Shown here in pieces: positions 45,336 through 55,055 of a stretch of 64,000 nt of DNA. Positions within the stretch are counted from its first letter, which is position 1. Every line of letters starts with the position of its first letter. The notes under the pieces are model-generated. The model worked only from the letters and a program-made list of their open reading frames with translations. It was not told the DNA's origin and ran no database searches. This DNA is from JBBRWV01 sp038248985 (GTDB lineage: Bacteria; Planctomycetota; Phycisphaerae; WQYP01). The stretch covers positions 14,749 through 78,748 of the forward strand of contig JBBRWV010000001.1 in assembly GCA_038248985.1 (NCBI GenBank). The letters run 5' to 3'. The translations under genes and the position numbers were made by a program.

Positions 45336-46112
45336 ATGACGCAAAGTGATTCCTTGAAAAGTGTTTGCCCTATGGCTACGGTTGACGGAGTTCCGGCGGA
45401 GCGCATGCCGCGGCATATTGCCATCATCATGGATGGCAACGGTCGCTGGGCACGCCAGCGCGGGCTTCCCCGTTTCGCCGGACATCGGGCCGGGGCGCGG
45501 GTCGTCACGCAGGTGACGGAGCTTTGCTCCAACCTCGGCATCGGCCAACTGACGCTCTATTCCTTCTCGACGGAAAACTGGTCGCGGCCCGCCGAGGAAG
45601 TGGCGATGTTGATGGATCTTTATGTCGAATATATGCGCGATCAGCGGCGGCTGATGATGGACAACAACATCCGCTTCGCCCAGATCGGCCGCCGCGAAGG
45701 CCTGCCCTCCCAGGTCATCGAGGAAATGGATATTTCGCGCGATACGACCCGCAACAATACCGGTATGACGCTCTGCTTGGCGGTGAATTACGGCTCGCGC
45801 AGCGAAATCACCGATGCGGTCAAGCAACTTGCTCAGGACGTTCAAGCCGGCAAAATCGCCCCCGACGCCATTACCGAACAAGACATTTCGCTTCGCCTGT
45901 TTACCGCCGGCATGCCGGATCCCGACCTGCTCATTCGCACCGCAGGTGAAATGCGTATCAGTAATTATCTGCTCTGGCAGATCAGCTACACGGAGTTTTA
46001 CGTCACCCCTGCCTACTGGCCCGACTTCACGGAGGACGAGTTGCACAAGGCCATTCGCGACTTCGCCGGCCGCAACCGGCGTTTCGGCGGCCTGGACGAC
46101 TCCAATCGATAG
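45336..46112 (+). CDS. uppS: Isoprenyl (undecaprenyl diphosphate) synthase
   Basis: The 258-residue cis-prenyltransferase has the whole family set: HIAIIMDGNGRWARQRGLPR with Asp33 for the initiating diphosphate, GHRAGARVV, LTLYSFSTENWSRP, CLAVNYGSRSEI, and DPDLLIRTAGEMRISNYLLWQ. It makes the C55 carrier for peptidoglycan and other envelope glycans. The -10 element directly before the ATG suggests a leaderless message. The usual downstream cdsA gene is absent. Confidence 0.93.
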   Translation: MTQSDSLKSVCPMATVDGVPAERMPRHIAIIMDGNGRWARQRGLPRFAGHRAGARVVTQVTELCSNLGIGQLTLYSFSTENWSRPAEEVAMLMDLYVEYMRDQRRLMMDNNIRFAQIGRREGLPSQVIEEMDISRDTTRNNTGMTLCLAVNYGSRSEITDAVKQLAQDVQAGKIAPDAITEQDISLRLFTAGMPDPDLLIRTAGEMRISNYLLWQISYTEFYVTPAYWPDFTEDELHKAIRDFAGRNRRFGGLDDSNR

Positions 46113-46209
46113 CCCGGAATCCATCCGCCGTACTCCCCGCAAAAAAAGTTGCCGGGTGGGTGTAGCCCGAATAGGGCTCTGGTACACTTCGGCCATGAGG
46201 AAACGAAAC

Positions 46210-47157
46210 ATGAGTCGGCAGTGGATTGGGTTATGCTTGGTGCTGTGCGCCGCCGTGGTGGGGGGGTGCAGTGATGAACCCGCTCCCGCCCCGCGCGCAA
46301 CCTCCTCGCCGCCACTCGTATCGCATGTCGTGATTATTTCCATCGATGGCTGCCGGCCCGACATTATGCTGCGTGCTAACACGCCGAACATCCGCGAACT
46401 GATGAACCGCGGAAGTTATTCCATGTGGGCACGCACGACCGAAGTCTCCATCACGCTTCCATCGCACACCACCATGGCCACCGGCGTGCGCCCCGAGAAG
46501 CACGGCGTGACCTGGAACGGGGATTTGGCGCCGGAGAATCAAACCTACCCCGCCGTTCCAACCATTTTTGAAGTCGGAAAAAAAAGCGGTATGAGTACCG
46601 CCATGGTGGCCGGAAAAAGCAAATTCGTTACGCTTGCCCGGCCCGGAAGCATCGATTTCATCGCCGTCTCCGGCAATGGCGTGGACGTGGATATCCCCGG
46701 CTCGGCGATCCTGATCCTGTTGCGGTACCAACCCAATATCGTGTTGGTACACATGCCCTGGCCCGACAGTGTCGGCCACCAGTACGGCTGGGGAACGCCC
46801 GAACAGGTGAACGCCATCGAGTTTTCTGATCAATGCGTCGGCAAGGTCATGCAGGGCATCCGCGATGCGGGCATGGAAGACAAAACGCTGGTCCTCCTCA
46901 CCGCCGATCATGGAGGTGCCGGACTTAGCCATGGTGCCAACGATCCACGCTCGCGCCACATCCCCTGGATCGCCGTCGGCCCCGGCGTCAGGGCCAATTA
47001 CGACCTGACGCGCTTTCAGGACCTGACGATCAACACCGAAGACACGTTCTCCACCGCCTGCTATTTTCTCGGCCTTCCCCTGCCTGGCTACCTTGACGGC
47101 AAACCGATTTATCAAATCATCGAAGAGGCTGAACTCGTCGCCCCGGTCGCCAATTAA
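46210..47157 (+). CDS. Lipoprotein of the alkaline phosphatase/phosphodiesterase superfamily
   Basis: The 315-residue protein has a lipobox V-G-G-C20 after a hydrophobic leader, then a type I phosphodiesterase/nucleotide pyrophosphatase core: VVIISIDGCRPDIML (metal Asp), the nucleophile region EVSITLPSHTTMATGVRPEKHGVTWN, VHMPWPDSVGHQYGWG, and LLTADHGGAGLSHG. It should hydrolyse a phosphodiester or phosphonate bond at the outer face of a membrane. I take the ATG with GAGGAAA upstream; an ATG five codons earlier is only six bases after a TACACT and could be a leaderless alternative. Confidence 0.87.
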   Translation: MSRQWIGLCLVLCAAVVGGCSDEPAPAPRATSSPPLVSHVVIISIDGCRPDIMLRANTPNIRELMNRGSYSMWARTTEVSITLPSHTTMATGVRPEKHGVTWNGDLAPENQTYPAVPTIFEVGKKSGMSTAMVAGKSKFVTLARPGSIDFIAVSGNGVDVDIPGSAILILLRYQPNIVLVHMPWPDSVGHQYGWGTPEQVNAIEFSDQCVGKVMQGIRDAGMEDKTLVLLTADHGGAGLSHGANDPRSRHIPWIAVGPGVRANYDLTRFQDLTINTEDTFSTACYFLGLPLPGYLDGKPIYQIIEEAELVAPVAN

Positions 47158-47191
47158 GCCCTGCCCAAATAAATCCTGCCCAGAATGTAAA

Positions 47192-47228
47192 AAATCCCCG
47201 AAAATGGAGACACCATTTCCGGGGATTT
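47192..47228. terminator. Bidirectional terminator between convergent genes
   Basis: A 16-base stem with one mismatch (AAATCCCCGAAAATGG / CCATTTCCGGGGATTT) surrounds AGACA, with As before and T-rich sequence after. It lies between the phosphodiesterase and the convergent SGNH hydrolase gene. Confidence 0.88.
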
Positions 47229-47265
47229 ATTTTCCTATGGACAACCCGACGCGCGGTCAGATTGC

Positions 47266-48549
47266 TCAATCTGCGGGCGTGACGGTGGCCTTGCCGCCCG
47301 CAACGCAAATGCTTTCGATCCGCAATTCCTGATGCTGCCCTTCCACAAACACCGGTTCAATCTCCACGGTGTGTTCCTTCGTGGCGTCCAGACCGATCGC
47401 GATCTCCTGCGTGTGGTGACGGGAGCCGCCGAAGTTCCGCGCGGAAGCATCAAAGATATCCGTCGTTTTGCCCTTCACCATGCGGGTGACTGCTACGCCA
47501 TCAATGTAGACCCGGTACGTGCCTGAGTCAAGTGTTTCTTCGCCGAAGAGCATCAAGACACTTCCGTTGAACTTGGCCTTGATGCGCGCCGCCGTTACGG
47601 GCGTGGAAGTTTCTTTGCCGTCTGCACCCTTGACGTTGACGTAATTCTTGGCGACTACCACATCGTCCAGCCAGCGCGACATCACGGCATCATGAAACGC
47701 CGCACCTAGGCTCGGCTTACCGATGGACCATCCGCCCGGCAGTTTGCCCTTCTCATACAGCGAGGAAATCCGCACCCGCGATGCATGCGTGTAGGTATCC
47801 GCATTGAGCATTTTTTCCGGGGCTGCCGGCACCATCTTCTGCGCGACGCCTTCCTCAAAGCCATTCCATGCGGCCTCGGCAAAAAGCTTGTAGCCTTCAT
47901 CGCCGGGATGCACCGGATCCGTGTCCCACAATTCGTCAGCCTTGACCTTTCCTTCCTTGATGCGTTGCTGCACCAGCGTGACCGCATCACCCACCGGCGT
48001 GCCGTAGGCCTTGCCAATGGCCAGGTTAATCGCATGCCGCGGCATCCCCTTCGTGTCCGTCGCCGAAGCATTCCACTTGAACGGGAAAAGCACCTGCACG
48101 ACGGGGACTTTCGCTTCCGCCACCAGCCGCCGGATGATCGCCTCGTAGGAAGCGGAGTGATCCGCATTGTTGGAGGTGATGTCATCGTTGGCGGTGAAAT
48201 CCACAAAAACCAAGTCAGGCTTGCGCCGCAGCACATCCCGATCGAGGCGGAAAACGCCGAGCTGCGAGCCTGGGCCGCCGATCGCCGCATCGTAGAACTT
48301 GAAGCTGGATTTGGGGTATTTGTCCTGCAGGCGATCCGCCATCACGGCACGATACGATGTCGTGCTGGGATCGGTCGCATTGGCACCCCAGGTCAGCGAA
48401 GCACCAAAAAATACCACCGTGAGGCGCTCGCCCTTCTGCGCCCGCGCATCGAAGTTGGCGAAGCTGGTGTCCGCGCCGGCTTTACTGATACAGGTGAGGA
48501 GCATGAGCATGAACATCCATGTGAGAGTAGTGTGGGAGCGTGTCTTCAT
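47266..48549 (-). CDS. Secreted SGNH/GDSL-type hydrolase
   Basis: The 427-residue precursor has a signal peptide (about residues 1-24) and an SGNH core: FFGASLTWGANATD (nucleophile Ser), a Gly in GGPGSQ, FTANDDITSNN (Asn block) and DTDPVHPGDEGYKLF with the catalytic Asp and His. The remaining ~190 residues form a beta-rich domain without a name I know. Family members remove acetyl or other esters, often from polysaccharides. The next gene downstream, 1720 residues and carbohydrate-binding-like, suggests a shared substrate. AAGGAAGG precedes the ATG by seven bases. Confidence 0.85.
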   Translation of the reverse strand: MKTRSHTTLTWMFMLMLLTCISKAGADTSFANFDARAQKGERLTVVFFGASLTWGANATDPSTTSYRAVMADRLQDKYPKSSFKFYDAAIGGPGSQLGVFRLDRDVLRRKPDLVFVDFTANDDITSNNADHSASYEAIIRRLVAEAKVPVVQVLFPFKWNASATDTKGMPRHAINLAIGKAYGTPVGDAVTLVQQRIKEGKVKADELWDTDPVHPGDEGYKLFAEAAWNGFEEGVAQKMVPAAPEKMLNADTYTHASRVRISSLYEKGKLPGGWSIGKPSLGAAFHDAVMSRWLDDVVVAKNYVNVKGADGKETSTPVTAARIKAKFNGSVLMLFGEETLDSGTYRVYIDGVAVTRMVKGKTTDIFDASARNFGGSRHHTQEIAIGLDATKEHTVEIEPVFVEGQHQELRIESICVAGGKATVTPAD

Positions 48550-48646
48550 AGTATGAGTTTCCTTCCTTTGCCTCAATTCTGACGCCGCCACGTATACGAC
48601 GCGGCGTTCCAGAAAAATTTCCAATCATCGATAAAACAATCCTATA

Positions 48647-51600
48647 TCAAAATCCCAAGTTGCCCCACAGATGAGGTTCCAAACGCGATTCCACGGATTC
48701 ATCCGACGTGCCCGTCGCCGTGGGGTTCGCCCAGTACATCCGCTGTTTCACCTGGTTGCCGTCATCGCTGGTGAGAATGCCCCAATCCAGCTTCAAACGC
48801 ATTCCCGCTTTTGGCTTAAGACCGATCTCCGACAATGGAATGGCCGCTTCCACGGTAAATCCGTCCGCCCCGCTGATGGCGATGTTGGCATCTTCCAGCC
48901 TCACCACTCGGGCAAACTTGTTCTCTCCGCCCGTGGGTGTATACGCACGCCACGCCTCCTCAGGCTTGACGTTGTCCGCCACCTGCTGATACAGAACGGC
49001 GACCGGCTTATCCTTGACGGAGGTAATCAGTATGCGGATATCGCCTTTCGCTGGCTTGTTGCGCTTGGGATCCGCCGCCGGGTCCGTGCTCAGCAGCAAA
49101 TCCACCGCAGCACCCGTCTTGAACAGCCGCTGGAATTCTCCGCCGGCATTCTTGATCGGCAATTGGCCCTTGCCGTTCCAGCAGACATACAAATTGACGG
49201 CATCATAAGCGAGCGTGAAATTGATCTCCTGTTGCTGGCCCATCGCCGCCGAGGGCTTGCCCCACTCTTCCTTGCGCCGCAGACCGTCGATGGTCGGCGG
49301 TTCGTCCAGCAGCGAGGCCTGCACAAACAGCGCCCGGCTTTCCACCATGCGCTTCGCCCGCCGTGCTTCCCAATCCAGAGTCTGAGCGAGGTCCTCCGCG
49401 GTCAGCGTGAACTCCGCGGAGAGCCGGCGTATCTGATCAATCCCGCGCACTTCCACAATCGTCGCATGGTTGAAACCCATCACCGCGTAGTATTTTTTGT
49501 CCACATCGTTCCGGGTGAAGAACCCGTGGAAATGCTCCTGGCTCAGCGTGATGGGGTCCAGCCTCATACCCGGTGCCGCCTGCGGAAAGCTCAGGAACCG
49601 CGCCCGCGAATCTCCCTTGTGCAGCGTCAGCATCCCCGCCAGGAATCCATCCGCTGACCAGATACGCCACGCGCCCGTATTGGAATGCACCACCACAAAC
49701 TCCCCCAACTCCCCGGTGGACGTCTCGTGCCCGACCACGCCAAACTCATTGGTCACATTCCCCGGCCACCACGGCGCAATGTACAGCCCGGAAACGCCCG
49801 GACTGCTGGACGGATAGCCCCACAGCTTCTTCCCTTGCGGATCCAGCCCGAAATTCTCGTCACGCTGGGTCTCCGGAGCATTGCTGTGCAGCGACAGGAC
49901 GTTCCCATTGTTGAGCTTGAGTGTCGCACCCGGCTGGGGGGTGGTAAAGGCTGTTCGCTGATACACCGGCGTACCGTTCGGCAGAATCTCCTTCACCGAG
50001 TAATAAGCGCCGCGCGCCAGGAATCCCAATTTCTCATCCGGGTACCCAATGTTCGACTGCTCCCCGAAGCTCGCTATCGACCCCACCGCCACGCGCGGCT
50101 CAAACTGCACCTCTTCGTACTGCGGCTTGCCATCCCCGTTACGATCCGCCCAGATGAAACGGAAATCCTTGGGGGCTCGCCCGTCCAGCGGCGTGATAAT
50201 CGCCGACGCACGCAACGGCCAGTATCCGTCCGCATCGCCAAACGCCGCCACCGGCCGCGCCGTCCCCTTCGCATCGTCCTTCAGGTAGATCACCGCCAGG
50301 TCCTGTCGATCACTGTTCCCCGTGGGCGCAGTCACCAGGTAGTCATGCCCGCCGATTTGACGATCCACGACGTCGCCCTGAAATCCCTCCGCCAGCTTGT
50401 TGCGGATGTGCGAAGTATTGGTCTTCGCATCAAACTCAAATTCGATCGGTCCCAGGTACATGCGGTTGGCATAAATGCGGCTCAATGTGCCCCCGCCTCC
50501 ATACGCCGTGTTGCCCAGAATTTCTTTGACCAAGGCTCCCGTCTTGATGTTGTATTGCAGAATGCGCCGCGGATAGTAATCGCTTTCAACGACCCACAAG
50601 CTGCCGTCTTTGTCCGCGCACATCGTGTTGACGTTGCCGAATTTTTCCGGATCCCACATGCCCGGGCTTATTCCACCTCCCTTGCCAAAAGTCCGCACAA
50701 ACTTGCCCGACGAATCATACATCTCCACAATGCGGGCCTTCGGATCACCCTTCTCACCCCAGGTGAAAATATACATCGAACCATCCGGCCCCAGCGCCGC
50801 CCGTGACGGGCGGATATTCGGCACAATCGTCGCGGCTTCACCGGTGGTGGTGTTGATCTTTACCATGCCCGAATGGTTTTCGTTGATGGAGTACAGGTCG
50901 CCATTGGCGCTGGTTCCCATGCCGACCCAACCCAGGGCCAGAGGAAATTCCTTGACCAGTTTGCAGGTCTGCGCGTCGCGCACTTCCAGTCGCTTGAATT
51001 CCAACGAATCCCGCTTCGGATCACCGCCCACCGCTTGCAACGGGCTAACCCCCATTATCCGACACCACCGTGTGTCCAACTTCATGATCGCCGACTGCGA
51101 CAAGTGCGTTCCGTGCTCGACGATCCCGTCCATCCGCCGGCAGGCACCATCCAGCGAGTTATACCATTGCTCCACCACCCGCAGCCGTATCGCCTTAGTC
51201 ACCACATGCCCCGGCTGATCGTCCGGACGCATTTCCACATAGCCATCCATATATCGGGCCTGGTAATTGTCCCCGGGATGGTAGTCCGCCTTGCGCCGCT
51301 CCTGCTTGTAGGAAGCAACCTTCTTCCAATTCGCCCCATCCAACGTCACCGGCCCATCCCCCACCCACGCATCAATCTCCGTCAACGCCCCATCAATTTC
51401 CTTGATCGCCAACCCATCGACGCGCTCCGGCTTGTCCCACTCCATCACGTATATGCCCGGATTTTCCATCCCGAGCGATTCCTTCCGCTGCGCATCCCAC
51501 TCCCCGAACTCATTGACCTTCCCCGAGTTCACCCGAATCTTCGCCGTCGGTGCCAGATCCTTGAACCGCCGGTTTAGCAGCCGCAACCCATCCAGCCTCC

Positions 51601-53809
51601 CAAACCACTTATCTTCATCAAACTCATCGAAGTTCGACGTAAACTGGATGCGAAACGCACGCGTCATCGTGTTCTCCGGCACCGTCAGCGTCTTCCAACG
51701 ACCGTCCGGAAGTTTATCCTCAATCGCAATCCAGTCGGATTCCTTCTCCGCGTCCGGCGGATATGTTGCCCCCGGTTTCAACACGCTCATCTTAAATTTC
51801 AAACCTTTGGTGTGCGGAAAAACCACCGACCCGATCGGCACCGGCTTGATAAAGCTGATGATCGAATATTGGCGCGGGCCCGGCCCAAAAGAAGATTCCA
51901 GATACAGGTTCCCCGTCCCCTGCGGCTTGCTCGATCGGGGATCCATCTTTTCCCCCGGCGGGTTCCCACCCATCCGAATAACCGAAAGCAACTCGCTCCC
52001 GGACTTCGGCGTGCAGTTGGCAAAATCCACATTGTTCCCGCCCGACGGATTGTCAAACAGCGGCTCCCCGCCAAACGATAAAAACACGTAATCCTTGTTC
52101 GCCGCCATCGCCGTCAGATTTCCGCGTCGTCCCGGCGGCCCGTTCGACGTTCCGATCTGTATCGGCTCGCGCGTCGCCGGATCCATCCGGTAAATCTTGT
52201 GATCGCTCGCATGGATGAACAGCGCCTCGCTGGATGCCGCCATCAGGCTTACCCCCGTCCACGCGCCAAAACCGTGCTTCGCCCAGTTCTTCTTCCCCTT
52301 CAAATCGCAGTCAATCAGCGACACCCCCGCCTCGGCCATCGACGCCCCAAAATACACGTGCTCGCCGACACTGGCCGCCGCCCAGTTATTCGAGTGATCC
52401 GAAAGCCACCCGTTCGGCCCCTGGTGATTCGTCATCCACGGCGTCCGATCCGGAAAAAAGTTCTGTACGTTCGGATACGGCGTCGTCTGATAGATCAGCT
52501 CCAGCGGCGGCGCCACCACGCCCCGTAGGCGGTATGCCCCCGGCCCCACCAGTTTCCCCGATTCATCCCGCAAATCCCACGAGAGCCCCGTCGCCCCCTT
52601 CGTCACCGGCATGTTCGCCGCAAGATTGCGTATCCGCTTCCCGCTCGCATCTTCAATCGCCAGCGCAGCTTCTCCATCAAAAGGTATCTCCGCTTTCACG
52701 CGATACGGATGCGCTATGTCCCGCTTGAAGGCCACCACTGGCGCATCGTTCAAATTACCCATCGCCGCAAGTCCGTGAATCCACCCATAGTTCCCTTGCA
52801 CTTCCGTGATTTCCACTCGGATTGCCTGCGTCTCAATCGCTGGGAAAGTTATCCAATGATTCTGAAACCACTGGTTGTTCCCCGTCGTGTGTTTCGTCGC
52901 GCGCTCGCTGATCCCCTCCACCTTCTGCCACGCCTTCGCCGGCGCTATCGACGGGTTCATATTCGCCTCGCCGCGATACGCCTGGATCGTAAACTTCTCC
53001 GCGTTCGAACGCAGAAAAATCCCCTCCAGTTTCCGCGGCCTATCCCATGACAGCACCACCCACGTCGGATTCTTCTCGCTGATCTTCACCCGGGCCGCGC
53101 GACCATCCTCCGGCCAGTAATTCTGCCAGAACTTTCCTTCCACCAGGGAATCCGCACCCGAGCCAAAAACTCCCCCCTCGCAGTACGGATCGGCCGACAG
53201 CGTCAAATTCTCCATCCGCCCCTTGTAAAAATGCAGGTAATCCAATGCCGGACGCCCTTCGCTCCGCACATCCCGATACAAAAACGCCCGCGTGGAAGTC
53301 CCCGGCGGCAACGTGGCAAATCGCAAAAAGGGCTGGGCCTCCCCAAAATTCACCGCCACCCACTGCGCCGCATTCTTAGGATCCGGCGGCATCGGTGCGT
53401 CCGCTTTCAAATACCACAACTCGCCTTCGTTCACCGACCCCTTGTCCCGCCCATCCGCCGGCGTCACGCCCACGCTCCCAATCGCCGTCGCCGCCTTCAA
53501 GGTCAACACCAGCTCATACGCCGACCGCACCGGTGCCACCGGCGCTGTCGCCCCCAGTTCCAATCGATCCTTCTCAAAATCCCCCTCATTGGCCGTCAAC
53601 CCCAACGTCCGTTTCAATTGCTCTCCCGCCAGCGGCACCTCTTTGCCATCCTGCGTCTGCTTCGTCCCCGCCAAATCCACCGCCTCAAAATCAAACGCCG
53701 CCGCAAACAGCCCGCTCGCCGTCGCCGGCTTAGCCGCCGGTGGCGCACCCACCGCCACCGCCAGGAGAATCGCGATCCCACACAGAGACACCATTGCTCG
53801 GTTAAACAT
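48647..53809 (-). CDS. Very large secreted beta-rich protein with CBM9-like end
   Basis: This 1720-residue protein starts with a signal peptide (about residues 1-31). In order I see a beta-rich N-terminal region, a discoidin-like segment (~250-340, ENKFTIQAYRG to VRVEITEVQG), a FlgD Ig-like domain (~375-450, IEDASGKRIRNLAANMP ... WDLRDESGKLVGPGAYRLR), a long propeller-like part (Asp/Gly-rich turns such as DPATREPIQIG, GPDGSMYIFTWG, NRNGDGKPQYEEVQF), and a C-terminal ~200-residue domain resembling CBM9/DOMON (PPTIDGLRRKEEWG, DAVNLYVCWNGKG, AAIPLSEIGLKPKAGMRLKLDW). It should bind or act on polysaccharide outside the cell. AGGAG sits eight bases before the ATG. No catalytic residues can be assigned. 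Confidence 0.85.
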   Translation of the reverse strand: MFNRAMVSLCGIAILLAVAVGAPPAAKPATASGLFAAAFDFEAVDLAGTKQTQDGKEVPLAGEQLKRTLGLTANEGDFEKDRLELGATAPVAPVRSAYELVLTLKAATAIGSVGVTPADGRDKGSVNEGELWYLKADAPMPPDPKNAAQWVAVNFGEAQPFLRFATLPPGTSTRAFLYRDVRSEGRPALDYLHFYKGRMENLTLSADPYCEGGVFGSGADSLVEGKFWQNYWPEDGRAARVKISEKNPTWVVLSWDRPRKLEGIFLRSNAEKFTIQAYRGEANMNPSIAPAKAWQKVEGISERATKHTTGNNQWFQNHWITFPAIETQAIRVEITEVQGNYGWIHGLAAMGNLNDAPVVAFKRDIAHPYRVKAEIPFDGEAALAIEDASGKRIRNLAANMPVTKGATGLSWDLRDESGKLVGPGAYRLRGVVAPPLELIYQTTPYPNVQNFFPDRTPWMTNHQGPNGWLSDHSNNWAAASVGEHVYFGASMAEAGVSLIDCDLKGKKNWAKHGFGAWTGVSLMAASSEALFIHASDHKIYRMDPATREPIQIGTSNGPPGRRGNLTAMAANKDYVFLSFGGEPLFDNPSGGNNVDFANCTPKSGSELLSVIRMGGNPPGEKMDPRSSKPQGTGNLYLESSFGPGPRQYSIISFIKPVPIGSVVFPHTKGLKFKMSVLKPGATYPPDAEKESDWIAIEDKLPDGRWKTLTVPENTMTRAFRIQFTSNFDEFDEDKWFGRLDGLRLLNRRFKDLAPTAKIRVNSGKVNEFGEWDAQRKESLGMENPGIYVMEWDKPERVDGLAIKEIDGALTEIDAWVGDGPVTLDGANWKKVASYKQERRKADYHPGDNYQARYMDGYVEMRPDDQPGHVVTKAIRLRVVEQWYNSLDGACRRMDGIVEHGTHLSQSAIMKLDTRWCRIMGVSPLQAVGGDPKRDSLEFKRLEVRDAQTCKLVKEFPLALGWVGMGTSANGDLYSINENHSGMVKINTTTGEAATIVPNIRPSRAALGPDGSMYIFTWGEKGDPKARIVEMYDSSGKFVRTFGKGGGISPGMWDPEKFGNVNTMCADKDGSLWVVESDYYPRRILQYNIKTGALVKEILGNTAYGGGGTLSRIYANRMYLGPIEFEFDAKTNTSHIRNKLAEGFQGDVVDRQIGGHDYLVTAPTGNSDRQDLAVIYLKDDAKGTARPVAAFGDADGYWPLRASAIITPLDGRAPKDFRFIWADRNGDGKPQYEEVQFEPRVAVGSIASFGEQSNIGYPDEKLGFLARGAYYSVKEILPNGTPVYQRTAFTTPQPGATLKLNNGNVLSLHSNAPETQRDENFGLDPQGKKLWGYPSSSPGVSGLYIAPWWPGNVTNEFGVVGHETSTGELGEFVVVHSNTGAWRIWSADGFLAGMLTLHKGDSRARFLSFPQAAPGMRLDPITLSQEHFHGFFTRNDVDKKYYAVMGFNHATIVEVRGIDQIRRLSAEFTLTAEDLAQTLDWEARRAKRMVESRALFVQASLLDEPPTIDGLRRKEEWGKPSAAMGQQQEINFTLAYDAVNLYVCWNGKGQLPIKNAGGEFQRLFKTGAAVDLLLSTDPAADPKRNKPAKGDIRILITSVKDKPVAVLYQQVADNVKPEEAWRAYTPTGGENKFARVVRLEDANIAISGADGFTVEAAIPLSEIGLKPKAGMRLKLDWGILTSDDGNQVKQRMYWANPTATGTSDESVESRLEPHLWGNLGF

Positions 53810-54018
53810 TCAATAGGCTCCTGCAGCACACACCTAAGTGAAAGAGGTTCGGAAAGGCCCGATGCGCTCAACGCACCCCGAATTGGTAACCCCACCATTC
53901 TCAACGATGCAGCGTATTATTACTTGCTGAAAAATTACCGCCAGCGAAAAAAACGTCCGTATTGCCGCCCCTCCAACCCACTTCTCCCCGCCTTGCGGAA
54001 TTTCACACCGTCTGACGC

Positions 54019-54024
54019 TACAAT
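54019..54024 (+). promoter_or_regulatory. Possible -10 of panB, leaderless type
   Basis: TACAAT lies seven bases before the panB ATG, and no Shine-Dalgarno sequence is present. A good -35 is missing (TTGCGG is 20 bases upstream, too far). Confidence 0.35.
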
Positions 54025-54031
54025 ATTCAAC

Positions 54032-54925
54032 ATGACATCCTCCTTCAAATCCTCCGCCGACGTTTCCACACCCCCTGCCACCAATCCCCTCGCGCCTCCC
54101 GTCGCCCCCTTTTCCCCCACCGGCCGCATCACCCTCGCCACCCTCCGCCAGATGAAAGCCGCCCGTAACCCCATCTCCATGCTTACCTGTTATGACTATC
54201 CCACTGCCCGCGTCCTCGCCCCCACCGGCGTACACATTCTCCTCGTCGGTGATTCCGCCGCCACCACCGTCCTCGGCGAAGATTCTACCGTCCGTGTCAC
54301 CCTCGATTTCCTCGTCACCATCACCGACGCAGTCCGCCGTGGTGCTCCCGACGTCTTCCTCATGGCCGACATGCCCTTCGCCTCCTACCCCGACATTCCC
54401 ACTGCCGTCGCCAACGCCGCCCGCTTCATGCGCGAAGCCGGTGCCGACTGCGTCAAGGTCGAAGCCGACCTCCGCCATCGTGACGTCATCGCCGGCATGA
54501 CCTCCGCCGGCATCCCCGTCTGTGCCCACCTCGGCCTCCTCCCTCAGCGGGCCGCCCAGTTGGGTGGATATTTTGCCCAAGGCCGAACCAATCCCGATGC
54601 CAAGCGTATTATCCAGGATGCCGTCGCCCTCTCCGAAGCGGGAGCCACCCTCCTCTTGATCGAGGCCGTTCCCAATGAAGTCACCGCCCAGGTCATCCAA
54701 AAAGTCTCGGTCCCCGTAATTGGTTGTGGAGCCGGACCCAGTGCCGATGGCCACGTGGTCGTCCTCCATGACATGCTCGGCTACAGCTCCCGCGTCCCCC
54801 GCTTCGTTGACAAGCTCGCCGACGCACCCACCCTGATCGCCAACGCTGCCACCCGCTACGTGCAAGCCATCGCCAACCGCGAATACCCCGCAGATCGCCA
54901 TCAGTACCACATGAAGGATCAATGA
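54032..54925 (+). CDS. panB: Ketopantoate hydroxymethyltransferase
   Basis: The 297-residue TIM-barrel enzyme of pantothenate and CoA synthesis adds a hydroxymethyl group to alpha-ketoisovalerate. Landmarks are ISMLTCYDYPTARVL, HILLVGDSAATTVLGEDST, MADMPFASY, GADCVKVEADL, VCAHLGLLPQ and VIGCGAGPSADGHVVVLHDML. The GDS and VKVE residues that bind metal and substrate are in place. The first ~30 residues are a low-complexity Ser/Pro leader. The conserved GYKVQG of many PanB proteins is here GGYFAQG. No panC is adjacent. Confidence 0.93.
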   Translation: MTSSFKSSADVSTPPATNPLAPPVAPFSPTGRITLATLRQMKAARNPISMLTCYDYPTARVLAPTGVHILLVGDSAATTVLGEDSTVRVTLDFLVTITDAVRRGAPDVFLMADMPFASYPDIPTAVANAARFMREAGADCVKVEADLRHRDVIAGMTSAGIPVCAHLGLLPQRAAQLGGYFAQGRTNPDAKRIIQDAVALSEAGATLLLIEAVPNEVTAQVIQKVSVPVIGCGAGPSADGHVVVLHDMLGYSSRVPRFVDKLADAPTLIANAATRYVQAIANREYPADRHQYHMKDQ

Positions 54926-55055
54926 TCAAAACAGAACGATCTAAACAGGATGAGGACTGACCGAAGACGAAAAAAGTAAATGTGCCGCCGGCCCCCAAGC
55001 CCGCGGCGGGGAAACAAGAAGAGCCAATAACTCATTTTCAAGAGGAGTCCATCCC

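Noticed and set aside
53231..54031. Long upstream extension of panB
   Set aside because: It runs antisense through the 1720-residue gene, is Arg/Pro/His-rich, and PanB homology starts only after the ATG at 54032.
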